Assembly: GCA_021205365.1 (NCBI GenBank)
Contig: JAJPXP010000029.1
Location: 1 to 40,433 of the forward strand
Reading direction: 5' to 3'
DNA: 40,433 nucleotides
From: Clostridia bacterium
Lineage (GTDB): Bacteria > Bacillota > Clostridia > Oscillospirales > Butyricicoccaceae
Shown here: positions 28,540 to 37,100 of the stretch, one piece after another
Numbering within the stretch: position 1 is the first letter of the stretch
How the letters are laid out: every line of letters starts with the position of its first letter
Notes under the pieces: model-generated
What the model was told of the DNA's origin: nothing
The model's input: the letters and a program-made list of their open reading frames with translations, nothing else
Databases searched by the model: none
Made by a program: the position numbers and the translations under genes

Positions 28540-29736
28540 ATGTCAAAGAAAAGAAGAAGATCAAGAGATGCTCCGGCAGCTCGCCGGGATGACGCAGATA
28601 ACAAGAATATCGCTATTTGGATTCAGTCCGATGATGCGAAAAATCTGCTTTGTCCAAGCGGTTACACGCCACTGGATCGTGTTCCGGCAGTCAGACAATG
28701 CACCCATATTATTGCTGACCTGGTCAGCAGCATGACGCTGCAGCTGATGGAAAACGGGGACAAGGGTGATTTCAGGGTATGGAATGATCTGAGTTACACA
28801 TTGGATATTGCGCCGAGCAAAACAATGCCGCGTAAAAATTTCTATTACAGGATTGCCAGCGACATGGTGCTCTATGGAAATTCAGTCGGATTTCCGATTT
28901 ATGGAAGATCTTCTCAGCTGGAGGAGATTCAGCTGCTGCCGGCATCTTCGGTTTCGTTCGAGCGATCGGAATTTGGTTATTCGGCGCGGATCGGCGGGAA
29001 GCTGTATCCATCGGATACCATTTTGCATTTCCCATTTATTCCGGATGACACATATCCATTTTGGGGTGTTGGGTTGAGCCTGGATATTGCAGATGCTGTC
29101 CAGACACTTGTTCAGGCAAATACCACTAAAAAGGGCTTTATGTCTGAGAAATGGAAACCATCCTTGATTATTTCCGTCCCATCTGATTCTGAGAAATTGC
29201 AAACCCGCGAGGGTCGTAAGGCTGTTCTTGGCTCCTATATCGACGATACACAAGCTGGTGAGCCATGGGTTATCCCGGCGGGACAGATCGACGTCAAAAC
29301 GCTGCGGCCGTTGACGCTGAATGACTTGGCAGTTCAGTCCAGTATAGAGTTGGACTTGAAAACTATTGCTTCTGCGTTCGGTATTCCGGCATTCATGCTT
29401 GGTCTGGGAACCTTTAACAAGGATGAGTACAACAATTTTATTTCCAGCCGGATCATGGGTATTGCGTCCATTATTCATCAGGTTTTGACACAGGGACTTG
29501 TGGAAAATCCGCGGCAGTATTTTGAATTCAAAGCCCGGAGTCTGATGCAGTATGACCTTCCAGCGCTTACGTCGTTTATTGACACCGCTACCAAAGGTGG
29601 CTGGATGTCCAGAAATGAAGGACGGGCAGAGATTGGATTGCCGCCGATGGAAGGTCTTGATGAAATTATTTTGCTGGAAAACTATATTCCGATTAGTAAA
29701 ATCGGTGAACAGAAAAAGCTGAATGGAGGTGATTGA
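28540..29736 (+). CDS. phage portal protein, HK97 family
   Basis: This 398-aa subunit of the dodecameric ring is where DNA enters the head. Recognisable blocks are YTPLDRVPAVRQCTHIIADL, the ring-core SDMVLYGNSVGFPIYG, LHFPFIPDDTYPFWGVG and the C-terminal KGGWMSRNEGRAEIGLPPMEG. AGGAGG lies before ATG 28540, 9 bp after the terminase stop. The very basic N-terminus (KKRRRSRD) is unusual but short. Confidence 0.93.
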   Translation: MSKKRRRSRDAPAARRDDADNKNIAIWIQSDDAKNLLCPSGYTPLDRVPAVRQCTHIIADLVSSMTLQLMENGDKGDFRVWNDLSYTLDIAPSKTMPRKNFYYRIASDMVLYGNSVGFPIYGRSSQLEEIQLLPASSVSFERSEFGYSARIGGKLYPSDTILHFPFIPDDTYPFWGVGLSLDIADAVQTLVQANTTKKGFMSEKWKPSLIISVPSDSEKLQTREGRKAVLGSYIDDTQAGEPWVIPAGQIDVKTLRPLTLNDLAVQSSIELDLKTIASAFGIPAFMLGLGTFNKDEYNNFISSRIMGIASIIHQVLTQGLVENPRQYFEFKARSLMQYDLPALTSFIDTATKGGWMSRNEGRAEIGLPPMEGLDEIILLENYIPISKIGEQKKLNGGD

Positions 29737-30309
29737 TTGGCAGAAAAACAGAAAAGAACGGCTTATTTTGCGGGCAATCTGAAAACCCGTGACGATACAG
29801 ATAATCAACCGGTGATTGAAGGTTATTTTGCCGTTTTCAATCAGGAAACGGAGCTTTGGCCGGGTGTATTTGAATCAATTGCCTATGGTGCATTTTCTAA
29901 TAGTCTGCAGAACAATGATATCCGATGTCTTTTTAACCATGACAGTGCCAATGTTCTTGGCCGCAGCAGCGCAACAACGCTGCAGTTACGGGAAGATTCT
30001 CATGGCTTGTATGGGGTCCTGCTTATTAATCCAGATGACCGCATGGCCATGGATGTTTATGCCAGGGTAAAACGCGGCGATATCACCGGCTGTAGCTTTG
30101 GATTTTACCCGATGTCGGAACACTGGGAGGACCGCGACGATGGAACTCATTATGTTGTCGAGGAAGCAGACACCATTGAGGTGAGTATCTGCACATTCCC
30201 TGCGTATCCTCAGACTGAAATTGATGCCCGCATGGCTGGAAATAACCGTCGTAGGCGGGATGTGCAGAAAAAGAGACTGGAGGAATTGAAACAGTGCTTG
30301 CACAACTGA
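29737..30309 (+). CDS. HK97-type prohead maturation protease
   Basis: This 190-aa serine protease of the U35 family trims the capsid scaffold during head maturation. It starts at TTG 29737, seven bases after GGAGG, immediately after the portal stop. Family blocks are IEGYFAVFNQETELW, FNHDSANVLGRS (catalytic His), GCSFGFYP (catalytic Ser) and SICTFPAYPQTEI. The 3' end overlaps the capsid gene by 16 nt. Confidence 0.92.
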   Translation: MAEKQKRTAYFAGNLKTRDDTDNQPVIEGYFAVFNQETELWPGVFESIAYGAFSNSLQNNDIRCLFNHDSANVLGRSSATTLQLREDSHGLYGVLLINPDDRMAMDVYARVKRGDITGCSFGFYPMSEHWEDRDDGTHYVVEEADTIEVSICTFPAYPQTEIDARMAGNNRRRRDVQKKRLEELKQCLHN

Positions 30310-31598
30310 GACTGCGGAGAACACTCCGTGAAAAAGAAGAACTGCTGAACCAGAAGCGCAGCAAGATGGAAGAAATCAAAGTCCGCGCTACAGAACTGGA
30401 AAAAGCAATTGAAGAAGCTGAGACTGAAGAAGATCAGCACACCATTGATGAAGCGTTGGATGCGCTGCCATCCAATGAAGAAATTGAGCATCTTCAGTCT
30501 GATATTGATTCCCTTTCTGGTGAGGTCGACGAACTTACCCGTCAGATTGCGGAACTTGACGAAAAGCCTGAACAGGGCAGAAGGGGAGGTACTAGAGGAA
30601 TGGAACATTCCGATATTGTAACTCGTGAGCGTGTGCGTGAGCTTGTCCGCACAGGAGAATATTATGAGCGGTCTGACGTTAAAGACTTCTACTCCAAGAT
30701 TGGCAGCATTCGTGCTGTGTCCGGCGGTGAACTGACAATCCCACAGGTCATTGTTACCCGAATTGAAGACCTGATTGGTGATTATGCCACTGTTTTCCCT
30801 CTTTGTGAGATGATCCCTGTCGGCGGTACCGCAAGAATTCTGGTGGATACCGATGATACCGCTGCAAGCTGGATGGAAGATATGGAATCCACTCCGGATC
30901 CTTCCGATGTCGGTAAACTGGGCAATATTGATCTTGACGGTTATTTGTTGGGCAAGATTGTCCGTGTTCCGAATTATCTGCTGCAGGATTCCATGGTTAA
31001 TTTGGATGATTATATTGTGAAAAAGATTGCTCGTGCCATGGCGATTGCGCTGGATACTGGCGTTCTGAATGGAAAAGGTACCAAGAGTATGACCGGCATC
31101 ATCCCGTCACTGGAAGCTGCACGCAAGAAAACTGTTTTAGCATTGTCTAACACATTCCTTGCAGATCTGGTATCTACGATTGCACTGATTGATGACGGCA
31201 ATAATAACGCAGGAACCATCACCGCAGTTATGCGCCGTACCGATTACTACAATTACATTTTCCCGAAATCTATCCAGAGCAATTCTGCAGGGCAGCTTGT
31301 TGCATCTATTCCGGCACAGGGTTCTCGTGATCTGCTGGGTATCCCCGTTGCATTCAATAATGAGATTGAAGCAGGTAATGTGCTGTTCGGTGATTTTTAC
31401 CGCTATAAGATTGCTCAGCGTCAGGGCATGACGCTGGCTGCATCGGATCAGCCGCTGTTTGAGAAGAACATGACCGCATACCGCGGCATTGGTCGTTATG
31501 ACGGTAAGCCGTCTCTGGCCTCTGCATTTGCTCTGGCAACGATCAACGAATCAACCACCGATACGCAGACTGCAAGCACACCATCTGAAGGTTCGTAA
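30294..31598 (+). CDS. major capsid protein, HK97 fold with delta domain
   Basis: This 434-aa protein starts at GTG 30294, nine bases after GGAGGA, inside the end of the protease gene. Residues ~5-95 are a coiled-coil delta domain (MEEIKVRATELEKAIEEAE) that acts as internal scaffold and should be removed by the protease. The rest is an HK97-type coat: ELTIPQVIVTRIEDLIGDY, GYLLGKIVRVPNYLLQDS, LNGKGTKSMTGIIP and GIPVAFNNEIEAGNVLFGDF. It ends in a Ser/Thr-rich tail. Confidence 0.95.
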   Translation: MLAQLRLRRTLREKEELLNQKRSKMEEIKVRATELEKAIEEAETEEDQHTIDEALDALPSNEEIEHLQSDIDSLSGEVDELTRQIAELDEKPEQGRRGGTRGMEHSDIVTRERVRELVRTGEYYERSDVKDFYSKIGSIRAVSGGELTIPQVIVTRIEDLIGDYATVFPLCEMIPVGGTARILVDTDDTAASWMEDMESTPDPSDVGKLGNIDLDGYLLGKIVRVPNYLLQDSMVNLDDYIVKKIARAMAIALDTGVLNGKGTKSMTGIIPSLEAARKKTVLALSNTFLADLVSTIALIDDGNNNAGTITAVMRRTDYYNYIFPKSIQSNSAGQLVASIPAQGSRDLLGIPVAFNNEIEAGNVLFGDFYRYKIAQRQGMTLAASDQPLFEKNMTAYRGIGRYDGKPSLASAFALATINESTTDTQTASTPSEGS

Positions 31599-31609
31599 GG
31601 AGATAAATC

Positions 31610-31894
31610 ATGGAGTATGTTCTGGAGTTGCTGAAATTTGACCTCTCGCTGCGCAATACTGCAAGGGATACCTATCTCATGGAACTGTTAAAAAGTTCTC
31701 AGGAGCAGCTTCAGAGCTATGGCATCATCTTGGATTTGCAAAAATCGGCAGATGCAATGTTTTTGTCTGATTGGGCTGCATTTGCATATCGAAACCGGTT
31801 GGAGGGAGAAGAGCTGCCTATGAATCTGCGTCTGCGGCTGAATGATCGTATTGTTGAGAAAAGGAGTCGGTATGGATCGGAAGATTCAGGCTAA
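31610..31894 (+). CDS. head-tail connector protein (gp6-like)
   Basis: This 94-aa helical protein (MEYVLELLKFDLSLRNTARD, then YGIILDLQKSADAMFLSDWA) sits directly after the capsid gene, where HK97 gp6-type adaptors lie. The length and helical pattern fit. AAGGAG lies upstream of ATG 31610. It would form a ring under the portal. Confidence 0.75.
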   Translation: MEYVLELLKFDLSLRNTARDTYLMELLKSSQEQLQSYGIILDLQKSADAMFLSDWAAFAYRNRLEGEELPMNLRLRLNDRIVEKRSRYGSEDSG

Positions 31895-32222
31895 GCAGAT
31901 CCCCAGCCTCGATGATCTTGTGACGCTGCGCCTGAAAAAGAAGATGGGCACAGATGCCATTGGCAATCCGGTTGTGTCCAATTTGGACACAGAAGTCTGG
32001 TGTGCGGACACGCCTGCAAGCCAGAGCGAGTTCTATCAAGCCGCGCAGCAGCATATCAGACCAGAGTATGTGCTGGTTGTGAATTCGGATGAATACAACG
32101 GCGAGGAAACAGCGGTATTCTATGGCACCCAGCTGACAATTTACCGCAGCTATCCTCGTCCGGATGGCTTCACGGAGCTGTACTGTAAACGGGAGGTGTC
32201 CGATATTGGGAAGCAAAATTGA
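31872..32222 (+). CDS. head-tail closure protein
   Basis: This 116-aa protein starts at ATG 31872, five bases after AAGGAG, overlapping the connector gene by 23 nt. The beta-rich middle (EYVLVVNSDEYNGEETAVFYGTQLTIYR) resembles head closure or stopper proteins of the SPP1 gp16 type. Codons for VSNLDT contain copy 3 of the 17-bp palindrome. Confidence 0.65.
   Translation: MDRKIQAKQIPSLDDLVTLRLKKKMGTDAIGNPVVSNLDTEVWCADTPASQSEFYQAAQQHIRPEYVLVVNSDEYNGEETAVFYGTQLTIYRSYPRPDGFTELYCKREVSDIGKQN
31973..31991. repeat. 19-bp palindrome, copy 3 of GTGTCCAA-W-TTGGACAC
   Basis: Perfect 9-bp arms surround a central T, inside the closure-protein gene, 9.6 kb from the copy in parB. Confidence 0.75.
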
Positions 32223-32601
32223 CATTTCACATTTATCGGAGGAAATCGCCGAAACGCTGAACGAGTTTAATGATGACTTCAATGAAGAGGTAATGGAACT
32301 AACGAATACAGTTGCGAAAAAGACAGTTGTTATGCTGAAAGCATCAAGCCCGAAGAAAACCGGAAGCTATGGTAAGGGCTGGGGGGTGATCCGGAAATTT
32401 CAGTATAAACGGGGCGTTTCACGTGTGTATACCGTCGTAGTTCATAACAAGACAGATCCTCAGCTGACACACCTGTTGGAAAAGGGACATGCGGATATCC
32501 GGCACGGTGGTCGAGTAGCTCCGATTGTGCACATTGAGCCTGCTGAAGAACTGGCAGAGATTGAGATGCTTGCGGGAATCAGGAAGCTGGGTATGAAATG
32601 A
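32206..32601 (+). CDS. HK97 gp10-like tail-completion protein
   Basis: This 131-aa protein starts at TTG 32206, nine bases after GGGAGG (32191-32196), overlapping the previous gene. It contains KASSPKKTGSYGKGWGVI and HLLEKGHADIRHGGRVAPIVHIEPAEE, the typical HK97 gp10/minor head-tail pattern. It helps join head and tail. Confidence 0.85.
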   Translation: MGSKIDISHLSEEIAETLNEFNDDFNEEVMELTNTVAKKTVVMLKASSPKKTGSYGKGWGVIRKFQYKRGVSRVYTVVVHNKTDPQLTHLLEKGHADIRHGGRVAPIVHIEPAEELAEIEMLAGIRKLGMK

Positions 32602-32921
32602 GACTTTCAGAATTTAAAACACAACTGGAATCACTGGAATATCCGGTTGCGTATGACCACTTTGATACCCCGCAATCAACACCTTGCATCGTGTATCATT
32701 TGCCAGGCAGTGATAATTTCGCTGCTGATGGTAAGGTGTACTGCAAGGTAACTCAGTTGGATGTGGAACTATACACGGATCAGAAGGATCCGGAACTGGA
32801 AACGAAGCTGGAAAACATCCTCGATAGCTGCGAATTGTTCTACGAACGGACAGAAGCGTACCATGAATCTGAAAAGTTATATGAAGTTCTTTATGAAATG
32901 GAGGTATTGATTGATGGGTAA
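32598..32921 (+). CDS. tail terminator-like protein
   Basis: This 107-aa protein overlaps the preceding gene at ATGA. The pattern ESLEYPVAYDHFDTPQSTPC, QLDVELYTDQKDPELETKLE and a C-terminal YEMEVLIDG resembles minor tail proteins that cap the tail tube (DUF3168/gpU-like role). The assignment rests on pattern and position between gp10 and the major tail protein. Confidence 0.75.
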   Translation: MRLSEFKTQLESLEYPVAYDHFDTPQSTPCIVYHLPGSDNFAADGKVYCKVTQLDVELYTDQKDPELETKLENILDSCELFYERTEAYHESEKLYEVLYEMEVLIDG

Positions 32922-33504
32922 AAACAAAATCAAATACAATCTGAAAAATGTATATGCAGCAAAACTGATAGAAACAATCGGCGAAGATGGTGCAGCTGTA
33001 TATACCTATGATACACCGAAAGCGATTCCCGGTGCAGTGAGCATCAGTTTGGATGCAGAGGGAGAAACCAGTCCGTTCTATGCTGATGGTATTGTATATT
33101 TCCGTTCCAGCACGAACAACGGTTACAGCGGTGATTTGGAAATCGCGCTCGTACCGGAATGGTTCCGTACGGAAATCCTGCAGGAAATGCTGGACTCAAA
33201 TAAGGTGCTGATAGAGAAGAGCACTGTTACTGAGAGCGTCAAGTTTGCGCTGCTATTTGAATTTGATGGTGATGTGAATGCAATTCGCCATGTTATGTAT
33301 GCCTGCTCAGCGGCTCGTCCATCTGTAGCATCACAAACGAAGGAAGATACCATCGAGCCGGGTACCGAGACGCTGTCTCTGACTGCTGATCCGCGCAGTG
33401 ATGGGCTGGTCAAGGCTCGCACCGGTGATGATACAGCGCAAGAGACCTATAACAGCTGGTATCAGTCTGTTTATGTTCCGGTCGAAACATCTGAGGCGGG
33501 ATAA
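32914..33504 (+). CDS. major tail tube protein
   Basis: This 196-aa protein belongs to the phi13-type major tail group: NKIKYNLKNVYAAKLIE, AIPGAVSISLDAEGE, FYADGIVYFRSSTNNGYSG. The ATG at 32914 is nine bases after GGAGG; TTG 32911 is also possible. It forms the hexameric tube rings of the long non-contractile tail and should be among the most expressed late products. Confidence 0.9.
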   Translation: MGKNKIKYNLKNVYAAKLIETIGEDGAAVYTYDTPKAIPGAVSISLDAEGETSPFYADGIVYFRSSTNNGYSGDLEIALVPEWFRTEILQEMLDSNKVLIEKSTVTESVKFALLFEFDGDVNAIRHVMYACSAARPSVASQTKEDTIEPGTETLSLTADPRSDGLVKARTGDDTAQETYNSWYQSVYVPVETSEAG

Positions 33505-33518
33505 TGGAGGTATAGAAT

Positions 33519-33926
33519 ATGCTGAAACGAGAAATTGAGATTGATGGCAAGCTGGTGCCGTTTCGTTCGTCTGCAACAATTCCGCGATTGTATCGCGTGA
33601 AATTCAAGCGTGATATCTTCAAGGATTTGGCAAAGCTGGAGCAAGCTTATACGCGTAGTCAGCCGGATAAACAGTTATTTGCTGATGACGAGGTTGTCAG
33701 CGATGGATCATTTGAGATCGATGATCTGGAAATCTTCGAGAATGTTGCCTATATCATGGCGTATCATGCGGATAATGCAATCCCGCAGAACATCAACGAC
33801 TGGCTTGACCAGTTTGACATGTTCTCAATTTATGAAGTGCTGCCACAGATTTTGGAGCTCTGGGGTGAAAATATCATGACAGAGGTAAGGGCAAAAAAAG
33901 AATTGGCAGGAGTGAACGGGAGATAA
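33519..33926 (+). CDS. tail assembly chaperone (gpG-like)
   Basis: This 135-aa helical protein lies between the tail tube and tape measure genes, as gpG does in lambda. It contains IPRLYRVKFKRDIFKDLAKLE and EIFENVAYIMAYHADNAIPQ. Near its 3' end is A-AAA-AAA (33893-33899) in the reading phase needed for a -1 shift, which would add the gpT-like extension. The short form ends at 33926. Confidence 0.88.
   Translation: MLKREIEIDGKLVPFRSSATIPRLYRVKFKRDIFKDLAKLEQAYTRSQPDKQLFADDEVVSDGSFEIDDLEIFENVAYIMAYHADNAIPQNINDWLDQFDMFSIYEVLPQILELWGENIMTEVRAKKELAGVNGR
33893..33899 (+). promoter_or_regulatory. programmed -1 frameshift slippery site
   Basis: A-AAA-AAA followed by G, with zero-frame codons GCA-AAA-AAA-GAA, a classical X-XXY-YYZ heptamer. 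After the shift the next codon is AGA at 33899 and the frame stays open to 34087. Confidence 0.85.
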
Positions 33927-34087
33927 CCACGCCGCTGTTCCTTCTGCGATGTGTTGAACTTGGCATTCCTGTCCGCGATCTGGGGCTGCTCACGATTGGG
34001 CTTGTCATAGATATGTGGATAGAAAAAGCCAATGACGGCGTGAAATATAAGCAGATTGCGACACAGGAAGATTTTGATAAATTTTAA
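33899..34087 (+). CDS. gpT-like extension reached by -1 frameshift (gpGT)
   Basis: The frame opens at the slippery site and encodes 62 residues, including TTPLFLLRCVELGIPVRDLG and ATQEDFDKF. These match the conserved C-terminal half of Firmicutes tail chaperones. It has no start codon or ribosome-binding site of its own. The fused product is about 189 aa and would link tail tube and tape measure during assembly. Confidence 0.82.
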   Translation, partial: RIGRSEREITTPLFLLRCVELGIPVRDLGLLTIGLVIDMWIEKANDGVKYKQIATQEDFDKF

Positions 34088-34092
34088 GAATG

Positions 34093-34123
34093 AGATGCAC
34101 CCAGAAACGGGTGCATCTTTTTT
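34093..34123 (+). terminator. Rho-independent terminator between tail chaperone and tape measure
   Basis: GATGCACCC (34094-34102), 6-nt loop, GGGTGCATC (34109-34117), then TTTTTT. It lies within the late operon and should lower tape-measure transcription relative to the tail tube. Confidence 0.88.
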
Positions 34124-34142
34124 ATAAACGGGAGGTGTAAGA

Positions 34143-37100
34143 GTGGCAAGCAGCCGAATCAAGGGCATTACTGTTGAAATTGGCGGTGATACTACAGGTC
34201 TGGACAAAGCCTTGAAAAATGTCAACTCGACAATTACGAAGACACAGGGAGCGTTGAACGATGTTACACGTTTGCTGAAGCTTGACCCATCTAACACTAC
34301 GCTGGTAGCACAGAAACAGAAGCTCCTTGCACAGGCAGTTGAGCAGACAAAGGAAAAGTTGTCGCAGCTGGAATCTGTGCAGGAACAGGTGAAGGATTCT
34401 GTAAAGAATTATGGTGCTTGGAAAGCTGCATATGATCCGATTCAGAAGGAGATTTCTGAAACACAGAAAAAATTAGAAAAACTGCGGGAAGAGCAGCAAA
34501 AAATGGAAGATATCGGAGAGATTGACACCATGGAGTATGCTGCTATTCAAGAAGAGATCGAAGAAACAACCGACTGCTTAAAAGACTTAAAAGCCAAAGC
34601 GAAGGAAGTTTCTGATGAATTTGGAAATCCCATTAGTCCGGAGGCGTATGATGCCTTTGAACGTGAGATCGAAGCAACCCGCGGCACACTGAATAAGTAT
34701 CAAAGCGATTTGTCCGATCTGGAGACAGAGCAGTCCCGGCTTGCAACCAACACAGAACGGTTGAACAAGCTGTTTTCTGCCACAGGAACAAATGTGGATG
34801 ATTATGCTGATGTGCTTGGAAGCCGCTTGACCAGTGCGATTAAAAACAGCACAGCAAATTCCGACCAGTTGAAAACTGCCATCGAAAAGGTTGGCAAATC
34901 CGCGACCAGTGGCAAATCTGATATTAAGCAGTTGACGGATGCGCTGGACACCGTGGATGACGGGCAAGCAATCCAAAGCCTGATTCAAGAATTGAACGAT
35001 GCAGGAGATGCTGCACAGGACACCGCTGACGACATTTCTGATATTGCAGAAATGACAAAGGGCGCAGTGATGATGCAGGCAGCCGATCAATTGTCGGCGG
35101 TTGGGGATAAGCTTGAAGAACTGGGAGGTAAGGCGGTGGAAGCATTCTCGGAAGCTGAGAATGCCACGTCAAAGGTCAGTGCATATTTCAATGAAACCGG
35201 ATCCGCTGCCGAACAGTCAGCAAAGGTCATCCAGACTGTTTATGAAGCGGGTGTCGGTGAGAGCATGGACAGTGTAGCGGATGCTGTCTTGATGGTAAAA
35301 CGCAACTTGGGCGATCTAGACGATGTCCAACTGACGAATATCACTGAGCAGGCGATCACGCTGGACGAACTGTATGGCATTGACATGAATGAGACGCTTC
35401 GTGGCGCCCGATCACTGATGGAACAGTTTGGAATGTCTGCACAGGAAGCAATGGATTACATTGTCAAAGGTACACAGAATGGATTGGATAAGACGGATGA
35501 GCTGGGTGACAATCTCAGCGAGTATGCGGGCAAATTTTCGCAGGCGGGTTATTCTGCACAGGAATATTTTCAGTTGCTCCAGAACGGTCTGGAGGGCGGT
35601 GCGTACAATCTGGACAAGGTCAACGATGCCATCAACGAAGTTACTACCCGGCTGGCAGACGGAACGATTGGGGATGCTATCGGTTCCTATTCTACCAAGA
35701 CGCAGGAGCTGTTCACAGCTTGGCAGAATGGCAGGGCGACACAGAAAGATGTCATCGATTCTATTGTTGCAGATATCACAGGCTGTGAAAACCAACAGGA
35801 TGCTCTGAACATGGCGGCGCAGGCTTTCGGAACGATGGCCGAGGACGGAAACCTGAAATTCATTTCTTCGCTGACTTCTGTCGGTGATACATATGACGAT
35901 GTGAGCGGATCAGCGCAGAATCTGTTTGACCAGACCACCACTCCGATGCAGGAGATGGAATCCAATACCAGAAAGCTGCAGCAGTCGTTGGCACCGCTGG
36001 GAGAGAAGCTGGCTGAGTTAGCGAATGCCATTCTGCCACCGTTGGCTGCCATTATCTCTGCAATCGGTGCATGGTTCGGCAAGCTGCCAGCACCAGTGCA
36101 GAATTTTGCTGTGATATTGGGTGTATTGATGACGGCATTCACTGTACTAATTCCAATAATAGCAGCGGCTGTAGTTGCTGTTGGAAATTTGGAAATTTCT
36201 TTGTTGCCGATTATTGCTGTTATTGTTGCCGTGACAGCCGCTATTGCAGTTATTATTGCGATTATACAAAATTGGGGAACGATTACAGAGGCTGCCGGAA
36301 ACATTTTCCATACGGTGATTGATGCAATAGGGCAGAAAATTGAGGCATTGAAAGGTTTCTTTTCTGGAATGGTTGATCAGACTTCATCCTCTTGGGAGGC
36401 GTTCAAATCCAAAACAATGGAAATCTTTCAATCGGTTACAGATTGGCTTGGTCAAAAAATTGAAGCAATCAAGGCTTTTTTCACAGGGCTTTGGACATCA
36501 TTGAAGTCCATTTGGAACACTATCTGTAATGTCGTTCAGGTCGCGATAATGCTGATTGGTGAAATCATCAGCGCTGCATTCCAGATTATCACTCTGCCGT
36601 TCCAACTGATCTGGCAAAATTGTAAGGATATCATCATAGGTGCATGGGATACCATCAGTAACAAGATCTCTGCCGCACTTTCTGTAATCGGCTCTGTTGT
36701 GCAAAGCGTGATGTCGGTGATTCATGGCATTATCAGCACCATCTGGAGTGCGATTTCTAGTAAGGTATCGTCTGCGGTCAATGCAATAAAGTCCGTTGTA
36801 TTCTCTGTATTTAACGCAGTTGAGTCTGTCGCGTCATTCATCTGGAACAGCGTTAAATCAGTCATCTCCACGGTTGTAGATGGCATTAAATCCAAGGTAT
36901 CCAGTGTATTCAATGCAATCAAAAATACGGTGACTTCGGTATTTAATGCTATCAAAAGCACTGCGTCATCCATCTGGAACAGCGTTAAATCAGTGATTTC
37001 TACGGTTGTAGATGGCATCAAATCCAAAGTGTCCAGCGTATTCAATTCTGTAAAAAATACTGTGTCATCAGTATTTAACGGAATTAAATCAACTGCTACA

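Noticed and set aside
34493-34520. Tape measure coiled-coil as an additional structural gene
   Set aside because: The frame is continuous with the 1159-aa tape measure protein and has no internal ribosome-binding site.
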